From: Hemerocallis citrina
Taxonomy: Eukaryota; Streptophyta; Magnoliopsida; Asparagales; Asphodelaceae
Direction: 5' to 3'
Assembly: GCA_017893485.1 (NCBI GenBank)
Contig: CM030366.1
Coordinates: forward strand, 103,575,796 to 103,639,795
Length of the DNA stretch: 64,000 nucleotides
Shown: piece after piece, positions 55,258 to 64,000 of the stretch
How the letters are laid out: each line of letters begins with the position of its first letter
Numbering within the stretch: the first letter of the stretch is position 1
The notes under the pieces: model-generated
Databases searched by the model: none
The model's input: only the letters and a program-made list of their open reading frames with translations
Told to the model about the DNA's origin: nothing
Position numbers and translations under genes: made by a program

Positions 55258-57463
55258 CAATCCCATACCACCATGAAAATCATATATTTAAAATTGAAGA
55301 ATACTCCGAAAATGTTAAGAGATTTAACTTTTACATGAAATCAGAGAGTAAAGTCGTAGATTATACCTCTCCAATACACACCCATTGGAAGTGAACTTGT
55401 GCCTCAGGGGAGGGTTTTACTCAATGGGTACCATAAATAACTACCTTGACTGAGCAAAGTGAGAAATTCCATCCTTCCCTCCTCTCATTTCAAGTAGAGA
55501 TAGTGAAGTTATCATCCTGTCACATTGAAGAATGAATAATGTAATTAGTTCCATTAGATTATAAAGTAACTTTAGAACACCAACACATGCCAGTATGAAA
55601 GATATCAGGTTTATTCTTTGTTTCTTATATTTAATTTTGTTTTTAAAACTGCAAGGAAAAACTTCTCCCCGCATTTCATTAGAATGATTATAACACAAGG
55701 ATATAAATATCTAATGAAAAACTCCCTCAAGACTCTAAAAGCACGATCTCCACTCCAAAAGCATTAAAAACAGAAATATTAACTGAGGAAACTGCTTAAA
55801 GAAGCGTAAGTGACGACAAAGGAATAAGAGACGACGAAAAGAGAGAGAAGTTTCCATAACTTGCAGCAACTTAACATGTTGCTTACCGACAGCAGTAGCA
55901 TATTGGTCCCTAATAATTTCAAAAGTATGGTAAAATGTACGTCCTACTGTACTAAGCCATTTTCTCCTGCTCGAAAAGGAGCCATGTCCTTCATTTGCCA
56001 CCCGACAGGTGAAAGTGAAAGCAAAAGGTAACACCAGAGGTGCAGAAATCGGAGGAGGTCGATGTAATGGGGATTTTTGTTTCCATATAAATGACTAATT
56101 TTCTCGCTGTTGTTATACTGATCTGTTTGTAACTTAGTATTACTATCATTTGTCTCTATATGATGCCGACACTGCTTTCTGCCATTATTTCATTCAGATG
56201 GTATGACTGTAAGATGTCATTGGATTGTATAACCAAATACACAAGTCTCCATGCATATACACAAGTCCCCATGCATATCAGTTGATTCAATTTGACCTTT
56301 TAAAATTTTATTTGGGTAAATACATGGTCTGTGTACTCGCCCTTCAGAAAAAAATGCAAACATTCATACATTTTACTTGGTTGTCTACATTTCACCCTTG
56401 CCATTGGGATATAAAGCAAACAAATAGCTTTGAGAGGGAAAGAATGATAGATGTCTCAATATAGAAATTTAAAGAAATTTTGATTATAAATCAAAACATA
56501 ATGTACCAGTCGTGTGCTCACATGATTAATACATGAGAAGGTAATACAGCCTTTGTTCTCGCAAAAGGAACCAATTTACATTATATACTGTTACCAAAAA
56601 CGGAAGAAAAAAGAAGTAATTTTCCAATTGAGACAAAAATGACTAACAGTAAAAACCGAAGTGGAAGCGTCGCCCTCACCTGACTTACCTTCTGCCTGTT
56701 TGGCTGAAATGGCACAAAGGCAGGCTTCACAAATAAAACAAAAAAATTTCTATTACTGTAATTGGGCCTTAGGGAGCAATTTGTGCAAGAGGTGATTGTA
56801 AAAATCTGGTCTGGATCGAGTTAAACTTAAAAGTTCCATCACTTCATAATCTAAAATAGGACACAGTTACATGCTAGTCCCTAGATATAAACAAGCCACA
56901 AATTCTCCTCAAATACATGCAGTGAGGAAAAAACAGAAAGAAAAGTGAAAAATGAAGAGGAAATACAATAGAAAAAGTGAGATATTATAATGAACTTATG
57001 GAAGACACTCTCATTTCCACTGTGCTGCTATATGTGGGTTCTATGATACTACTTTTTCCTTTCCTGTTCGAAAGGCACCATGTCCTTCACCTGCAACCGC
57101 ACAGGTAAGGTGGAAAATGAAAGTCCAAATTGGAGCAAAATTGGAGAAGGACAATGTAAGAAGGGCTGATGTTTTTACAAAAATAGACAGTTTTGTCACT
57201 GTTGGTTATTATGTGTTTGTCTCTATTTTTGCTCACTAGTTTACTATGAGGACTCAAGTTTGCTGATAACTCTTTCTGCCATTGTTTCATTCGGGTGGCA
57301 AGATCCTCAGATAAGACCTCACTGGGTTATCCAACCATAGAATTAAATCCTTGTGCACTGTGGGATAGCCAAATGCAACCAATCAACGTAAGAAACATAA
57401 ATTATATGTTGAACTACTTAGGAAATATACTATAAGATCTTTGTTCACAATTTGACATTAACC
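55258..57463. other. Gene-flanking DNA with a diverged duplicate pair
   Basis: No recognisable gene. Segments 55957-56285 and 57055-57375 are diverged direct copies. Both contain an ACCATGTCCTTCA-like or GCCATGTCCTTCA block, then a GGAGAAGGACAATGTAA or GGAGGTCGATGTAA block, and then a TTTCTGCCATTRTTTCATTC block. Minus-strand frames of 67-99 codons cross them but match nothing I know. Possibly exons of a minus-strand gene, possibly repeats. Confidence 0.4.

Positions 57464-57523
<60 letters not shown>
57464..57523. repeat. (TA)n microsatellite, left of MITE copy 2
   Basis: About 28 TA units with one interruption, abutting the MITE. Confidence 0.95.
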
Positions 57524-57878
<355 letters not shown>

Positions 57879-58054
57879 TGGGTAAGTACAAGCAGGGTTG
57901 GATCTAGCCATTGTGGTGCCTAAAGCCAAAGTCTAGAACAATATTTAAAATGGTGCCCTTTAACAAAACTTTTTCTAGCAATATAAATTCAATATAAAAA
58001 AAAAACAAAAATCAAGTTTACAACGAGAATGAAAGTAAGAAAAAATAAACGAGT

Positions 58055-58220
58055 AATGCTTCATCCACTACCAATTTCATTACCATTTTGTTCACTACCT
58101 TAGGTGGCATACTCCTATTGGAGAGTTCTCCCACCTACTATATCTTTCCCTATCTATTGGATTGTGCCACCTAAGGTAGTGAAGAGATATGTAGTGAAAT
58201 TGGTGGTGGATGTAGCATTC
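58055..58220. mobile_element. Nested MITE of about 165 bp
   Basis: Inverted ends AATGCTTCATCCACTACCAA and AATGCTACATCCACCACCAA, continuing to CACTACCTTAGGTGGCA on both arms. No coding capacity. Confidence 0.75.
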
Positions 58221-58269
58221 ATCTTTCTACATTTATAAAGAGCATAATGCAGTTTACATTAATAAGAGT

Positions 58270-58862
58270 TATGTACCTCAAAAAGATATTTTCCTCGCCT
58301 TTTAACCCGCAAAGTTACTAATTATCCTTTCAAATTGAAGCTTAGATATCATATCTTTTTCAATCGACAATAAAGCTAATACATTCAATTTTTCTTGTGT
58401 CATGGTTGATCGAAGGTAGCTTTTGATCAGCTTTAGCTTAGAAAAACTTCTTTCAGCGGAGGCAACTGTCATTATTCACTGAAATAGTCAGAAGTATTCT
58501 ATAAGCAACCCAAGCATTTGGTAAAAGTTCTTCCCAATGAGAGGAATTAATAAAGGTAAGCACTTCAATTGCCGTCATCATCTTCTTTGGTAAAAAGCAC
58601 TTTCAAACAGCTTGAACTCTTGAAATAAATCTTTTCCAAAAACATCCAATCTCTTCTGACTATTCAAATAACTGTTAAGTTGATCACAATAACCTTTTAA
58701 CTCTTCATTACTTGCAGATGTGGATATCTTGAAATCAAACAAAAAACCAAACCTTTTTTCATGTTCTTTAATATTCTTTAAACTGTTCAAACCTGACTGT
58801 AAGCGAAGATGGAGCTTGATCAACAATAGGTATGAAGTAATTAACCCTAAAAGATTCTTCAT
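58270..58862 (-). pseudogene. TTF/ZMYM1-like hAT transposase C-terminus, fragment
   Basis: Minus-strand blocks ELKGYCDQLNSYL and DVFGKDLFQEFKLFE, then after frame changes MTVASAERSFSKLKLIKSYL, RSTMTQEKLN and LALLSIEKDM. The SAERSFSKLKLIKSYLRSTM block is the C-terminal dimerisation region of TTF-type (ZMYM1-like) hAT proteins. The N-terminal zinc finger and catalytic parts are absent. Confidence 0.8.
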
Positions 58863-58945
58863 GTGATTGTGTCACATCTTCATTGTCATCAAATTTTGGG
58901 GCCCAAAGCCTGTGCTTTGGTGGCTTTGGGCCACAACCAGGCCTG

Positions 58946-60818
58946 CGTACATGGTCTCTATACTTGCCTTCTCACAAAAATATTCATGTTGTTCGGAAAT
59001 TCACCTTTGTATCTATGATGAACAATCTCCCTCTCTATCTATATTCCACCTCCTAACTGGTTTACTAGTTTAAGCAAATGGCAAAGCTTGTTCTACGTTC
59101 CAATATAGAAAGAAATTGACTCTAAACAGCACATGGTGTGCACGTTGGGTGCTCTCATAATGAAAGACACAATTATAATTACATAGACAAAGCAATATAC
59201 TATTTGAGAAGTAAGAACTAATAGGGAAGACTGAAGCAAAAAATGCCAGACGGGATAATGCAACTTGGATTAACAGTACCGGGCAAAGGCAAGTGTCTTC
59301 CACCTGATTACTTCTCTCCTGTGTGGGTAAAGATAGAAGGGTATGAGTAAGTTCAGAAACAAGAAAATTTTCTGCACAAAGAACTGTTGTGATAGATACC
59401 TGGATGGATGCATTCACTGCATTTAGTTTTGTCTGCATAGTTCCCCAGTCAAACCCAAGATTTTCCCTTCATTATCATGATCACCAATTGAATTAATTCC
59501 TTCACCTTTTCCATTTAAAGAGAGAGAGAGAGAGGGAGGGGGGAATGGACTAACTTATAAGGAATGATCAATGCTGCAAGTTGATTCAATAAAAGATGTA
59601 CAATAATATGTGAAGAGTAAAACTAAAACTTACCTGCCACAATGGGAGATCAATGAAGGAGGACGTATGAATGTGAATTCTGATGTGATATGGCTTGGGC
59701 AGAGCCGTTACACTTAAACAGGTCTCGAATCTTCCTAAATTACACCCAAAAAGAAATGAAAACCAATCATTCATTATTTCAATCTGATACTGCAATAACT
59801 CCAGCACAGTTTCAGTAAATAAAAAAAAACAAAATTGAAAAATAAAACAAGCAGTCGATTCTACCTGTCATCACCAGTTTGTTCTTTCCATATCATTTCT
59901 CTACCAGCTACCTTAAACATGAAATTAGACCACATGCAATGCACATTTATAAAGAAACATAACAACAAAGTTATATGTATTTCGTGTTCTATTAATAAGA
60001 TAAACAGTTACACTGGACTATTATGCCAGAACTTTGAATATGCAAGAATAACCCATTAAAAAAAGTTTATATATGCTTATAAGACTTGTAATGATACATT
60101 ATAGACCAACTTGGTCAACAAATTCTTCTCAAACTAAAAGTTGGATGCGATAACTAAGGTAACACAACAATGCATACTCTTCTGCACAATTTTGAACCAG
60201 TTAGTAGGTTAAGCTTTGAAACCTGAAGATGAAATAAATACAAATACAGAACAGGGTCAAATTAGACTCAGCCAGACGATAGTTCATGTGCGAATTAAAA
60301 AGAAAAGAAATAGGGCATATATAATTCGGATAGAATTGCAACAGATGTCTTTTTCATTAAGATAATAAAATGTTTTGTGTAAGATTCAGATAATAAAATT
60401 GATAATAGATAATGGGGTACCAAAAATCAAAATGGGCCACAGAGAAAAGGAAATGTACACAAGAATTAAAAAAACCAATATAGTTCTTCCTGCAACTGAC
60501 CCCCGCAACAGAGTAACGGCCAGATTTGAGCAAAAAATTGCAGATACAACCAATTCACACCAAGAAAAGCACGGAACTTAAACAAAGGTCCTTGACATTT
60601 TCCAGAGAAGGCCAAAAGCTGAAGTAAATTTTAGAACAATAATACCCATTATTATAACATGTCGTTTTAAGTTTGTCATGGATACTTTGTAGATATTGAT
60701 AAAAGAAAACAGATGCAACTATTTTTTATTCCATTCCCATAAAGCAGTAGCTATGAACTTTAGCTGGTGACAATCTCAAAAGCTAATCTGCAGGAAGAAT
60801 ATACTCAAAACTTCGCAT
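58946..60818 (-). other. Region 3' of SDH3; possible exons of an unidentified gene
   Basis: No long frame. Some minus-strand stretches end in good donors: near 59875 (EMIWKEQTGDD then CAG|GTAG), 59640 (IDLPLWQ then CAG|GTAAG) and 59400 (KLNAVNASIQ then CAG|GTATC). They may be small exons of a spliced gene or chance. I recognise no family. (GA)n at 59518-59540. Between 59900 and 60800 I see nothing else. Confidence 0.3.
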
Positions 60819-61334
60819 TCATACATCACATAAGAGGCTAAACTTCAAAGCGATCGGACTCAACATGATAGCACCAGCTACAACACCACCCAAAATCCGA
60901 TGAGAAATTGAATAAGTCGCCCAAAGCTGTGGCTTCTTAAGAGCCAAGTGCGGTGATAGTGGGCGATTCGCAGAAACTGCTTTTGATGTCTCAGATAGAA
61001 CCCGACTTGAATGGAGTGCTCTGGTTTCGTACAGTGCATTGCCAGGCTGGGAAGCCCCTTTAGTGATGGACGCCCCACTCTGGAATCGTGAACGTGGAAA
61101 TTCATTCATTGATTGGTTTTTCGAACCACTACCCACAAGATAGCCTGAAAAAAAAAAATCTACCACACTATTGATCTGAAGCTACTCACAACATTGCATT
61201 AAAAGAGCTGAAAACTAATTGTTAATTTCATAAATATTTTTCCCAGTCATCTCAATCTCAAATATCAAAAGAAGAATTCTATTTTTTTTCCATATAGGAT
61301 TTCATGTACCTCGAAGTGCAAAGGGAGTATCCAT
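60819..61334 (-). CDS. SDH3: Succinate dehydrogenase subunit 3 (SDH3), nuclear gene, two coding exons
   Basis: Coding exons 61334-61310 (ATG to CGA G|GTACAT) and 61144-60819 (TTTTCAG|GC... to TGA) join to a 116-residue protein starting MDTPFALRGYLVGSG. Residues 1-62 are Ser/Arg-rich with few acids, suiting a mitochondrial targeting sequence (ETRALHSSRVLSE). RPLSPHL at 69-75, KKPQL at 78-82 and SISHRILG at 87-94 are the cytochrome b560/SdhC family signature. One hydrophobic segment lies at 93-112 and the protein ends KFSLLCDV. Plant SDH3 proteins are short like this. SDH3 helps anchor complex II in the inner mitochondrial membrane and contributes to quinone and haem binding. A noncoding first exon ends at 62813. 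Identification from recalled motifs, not a search. Confidence 0.82.
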
Positions 61335-61351
61335 CTTCAGCTTGCACAACC
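61310..61351 (-). other. SDH3: SDH3 exon 2 (5' UTR plus first eight codons)
   Basis: The acceptor TGACTTCAG|GG is at 61352/61351 and the donor GAG|GTACATG at 61310/61309. The exon is only 42 bases and contains the start codon at 61334. Confidence 0.7.
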
Positions 61352-62812
61352 CTGAAGTCAAATAGCACAATTGTGAAATTCTCAAGATGCTCGCAGTATA
61401 GATAACGACAACCTTATTTGATGATTGTAAAATGAACACAACCTTCATGAAACTTCATGTGACTGTGAGCTTATACAAAACTGTAAAACATTCAGGGAAC
61501 ATAACAGACCCAACTCACCATCATAGAATAACTGTTTCAGAAATATGTTATCGCCTAGTCTTACAAGGCATAAGTTCAATTATGTATAAGCTAATGGACA
61601 CAACCTATGAAGCACAGACCCATTTATTTGGTAGCCATGTTGTGTCAAACACAAGAATCCAACACAACACTAGCTATTTAGTGTAGTTTCTCAAAATTTC
61701 CCTCATGTTGGTGTCTCGTGTCGAGTAGCTAATCCTTTGCCAGTGTTCCTTAGGAAACATCGCATTTCATTACGGGACACAAACCAAAAAATATCTTCCA
61801 TCAACTCATCTTTTGCACTCACCAAACAGGCAGATTAAACTGTAAGTTCAGTAGATAGATTAAACATCTTTGACTTGTGCCTTTATAGAAACTATCCTTC
61901 AACCAAGGAAAGGTTAAGCAGATGCCTTCTTGTTAGCAACCTAGCAAGTAGCAACTAGTAGTAGCTAATCATTGTAACAAGGTCTAATAGATCAGTTAAG
62001 ATTTAGGGGAATATTCTTTACATTAAAGATATTAAAGATGTTACTCTAAACTGAAAGAACATGTATTATTCAAGTATCTGTCTTCCAAAAGGAGAAATCC
62101 TAATCGAACATCACAGTTTGGTCTTAAATTTATTATAGATCCTCCTATATTCTTTTCCAGTAAGCCCAGCATACCTTGCACTGATTTAACTACGAGACCA
62201 GGACATTGCCTTTGCGATTAATCTCTCTTATCCCCGTCCTTTCTTAATTCATTCATCCGTACTTTGCATTGCATAAGAGTATGCCTATCATAGTATGGGC
62301 ACATTCTCATAATCAGTTCATCAATTTCGTAATTTCGTTATCACAGTTCGCTAACCAAAATTCGCAAACCTTTGCCTCCACTTAAAAAAAAACTTCAGTT
62401 ATCCCAACTTTTTCCCAATTCACCCTAAGACTTTACAATTAAAACAACCACTGGCTATACTCAACTTCAAACATTAAGCTACAAATCCACCGCTATACAT
62501 CCATTTCGATCACCATCTAACAAATGGGGGCCTCCAAATCTCAACAAAGTTACAACATTCACATTCAACTTCTACATAACAGATCTCGATACAATCATAC
62601 AATTCGACCAATTCCAAAAATATAAGCTTTTTATTGAGGTTTTAATCGTTTTCGTATCAGTTAGTAGGGAGATCCAAAACTAACGCGATTAACATCAAAA
62701 TGGACATGAAATCTTAGATCGCTAACTAATTCATGGAAAAGAGCAAAAATTTATGAACTTTGTAGAAACCCTAGATTGATAAAAAAAAAAAAAAAAGAGG
62801 AAGGAGACGTAC

Positions 62813-62883
62813 CTGATCGCGAAACTAATTAGATTGAGAGAATGGAGAAGACAAGAAAAGGAGAGAGAGAGAGACTATTATTA
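62813..62883 (-). promoter_or_regulatory. SDH3: SDH3 noncoding first exon and transcription start region
   Basis: The minus strand has a CTCTCTCTCTCTCC pyrimidine patch, then TTCTCCATTCTCTCAATC and TTTCGCGATCAG|GTACGT, a good donor at 62813/62812. The intron to 61352 is about 1.46 kb. Upstream sequence is interrupted at 62884 by a Mutator-like element. Confidence 0.6.
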
Positions 62884-63729
62884 GACTTTTTGGCCGTCAT
62901 AGGCCAATTTTTGAAAACATTTACGTTTAAGGACCAGTTTCCAAACTATTATCGTTCATGGGCTACTCTGTGCCACGTCAGTAGCGACCGCTATTCCCAA
63001 TAGCGGCATCTTCATTTTCTAGGTCGTTAATGGGAATAGCGGCCTATGTTTTGAATTTTTTTGAATTTTTTGTTTGTTATCGCTATTCCCATTAGCGACC
63101 TTAGTATATATGAGGTCGCTGATGGGATATCGACCTTAAATGAATGTATTGAGACACTTAGTAATTTCTACAAAGTATTTATTTTCTTTGAAAAATTAAA
63201 AATTAAAACTGTGATCGCTATTATATATATGAGGTCGCTAATGGGATTAGCGACCTCAAATGAATATATTGAGACATTTAGTGATTTCTAGAGAGCTTTT
63301 GCTCTTTTGGGGAAAAAAATTTAAAACTGAGTCAATTCATTAAAAGTCGCTAATCCCATTGGCGACCTCATATATATTAAGGTCTCTACTCCCAATAGCA
63401 ACCACAGTTTTAATTTTTTTTTCAAAGAGAACAAAAACTCTTTAGAAAATGCTAGGTGTCTTAATACATTCATTTGACGTCGCTAACCCATCAGCGACCT
63501 CATATATACTAAAATCGCTAGTGGGAATAGCGACAACAAACAAAAAATTCAATAAAAATTAAAACATATGCCGCTATTCCCATTAGCGACCTTGAAAATG
63601 AAGAGGCCGCTATTGGGAATAGCGGCCGCTGCTGATGTGATATAGATTAGCCCACGAGCGCTAATAGTTTGAAAACTGGCCCTTAAACGTAAATATTTTC
63701 AAAAAGTGGCCTATGACGGCAAAAAATTC
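62884..63729. mobile_element. Mutator-like fold-back element (copy A) at SDH3 promoter
   Basis: A perfect 9-bp target duplication CTATTATTA (62875-62883, 63730-63738) and inverted arms that extend through nearly the whole element, starting GACTTTTTGGCCGTCATAGG / GAATTTTTTGCCGTCATAGG. The interior is an array of about 11 dyads such as CCGCTATTCCCAATAGCGG and GTCGCTAATGGGATTAGCGAC. No coding capacity. Confidence 0.9.
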
Positions 63730-63805
63730 CTATTATTAAAATTGGAGATTACAGGGTTCGGGTTAGGGTTAAGGTTGGGTGCCCGACCTGCTTGATGAAC
63801 TAATG

Positions 63806-64000
63806 GAATTTTTTTGCCGTACTAGGCCATTTTTTGAAATATTTGCAATTATGGGTCAGTTTCAAAACTATTAGCACTTGTGGGCTACTTTTTGCCACAT
63901 CAGCAGCGGTCACTATTCTCATTAGTGGCCTATTCCATTTAGAGATCGCTAATGAGAATAGCGACCTCTACTTTAAAAAAAATGAAATTTTTGTTTACCT
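63806..64000. mobile_element. Mutator-like fold-back element (copy C), cut by window end
   Basis: Starts GAATTTTTTTGCCGTACTAGG and follows copy A in order: GGCCATTTTTTGAAA, GGGTCAGTTT, TATTAGCACTTGTGGGCTAC, CCACATCAGCAGCGG, then dyads TCGCTAATGAGAATAGCGAC. The right end and target duplication are outside the window. Confidence 0.85.

Larger units (their letters stand above)
57893..58945 (-). mobile_element. Small hAT-like element with ZMYM1-like transposase remnant
   Basis: Ends CAGGGTTGG / CCAACC-like (right end CCACAACCAGGCCTG) with flanking 8-mers AGTACAAG and CGTACATG, six of eight matching. It carries a transposase tail on the minus strand and a nested MITE. Shortened and dead. Confidence 0.6.

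Noticed and set aside
63750..63780. Telomere-like GGGTTAGGGTTAAGG
   Set aside because: Only two or three degenerate units; not an interstitial telomere array.

Overview
This is plant nuclear DNA, almost certainly from a flowering plant. The evidence is Ty3/gypsy chromoviruses, a Tat-lineage element with two RNase H domains, CACTA, hAT and Mutator-like elements, iMet-tRNA primer sites, and one intron-bearing nuclear gene for a mitochondrial protein (SDH3). I cannot resolve family or genus. About 50 kb is a nest of transposons inserted into transposons. The right 8-12 kb is gene-flanking DNA.

Nesting, outermost first. (1) A Tat element in + orientation ('Tat-R') has its 3' end in the window: polypurine tract near 50770 and 3' LTR from about 50786. 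It carries an antisense accessory gene. (2) That gene is split by a minus-strand gypsy element (LTR 25205-27777, its body running left) and by a solo LTR of about 3.8 kb, now spread over 28112-48455. (3) A CACTA element with a TNP2 transposase (right end about 24705) sits in the body of the first. (4) The CACTA element is split by gypsy-1 (+, window start to 8643) and by gypsy-2 (-, 11100-22834, TSD AGCAA). (5) The 3.8 kb solo LTR is split by a young, complete Tat element ('Tat-Y', 29365-42719, TSD ATATA) and by a related solo LTR (43654-46838, TSD AGTAG). Smaller solo LTRs and MITEs are nested deeper.

Tat-Y is the best preserved element. Its 610-bp LTRs differ at three positions, and a single 1909-codon gag-pol frame on the minus strand carries PR, RT, a degenerate first RNase H, a second RNase H and integrase. 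Between pol and the 3' LTR lies an antisense (plus-strand) cassette: TATA box, a gene in the PF04195-like 'putative gypsy type transposon' family with GT-AG introns, a second coiled-coil ORF, and AATAAA. Tandem repeats sharing the same motifs lie on both sides. Tat-R has a decayed version of the same antisense gene with its own TATA box.

Right flank, 51.5-64 kb: a decayed hAT element (51530-55249, perfect 8-bp TSD), a mostly featureless stretch with a diverged duplicate pair, a microsatellite-embedded MITE, a second hAT remnant, then the SDH3 gene (minus strand, coding exons 61334-61310 and 61144-60819, untranslated first exon ending at 62813). A fold-back Mutator-like element with perfect 9-bp TSDs sits at the SDH3 core promoter or 5' UTR. 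A related copy begins at 63806, and a third lies at 26225-27551. These three share an unusual internal array of short GC-tipped palindromes.
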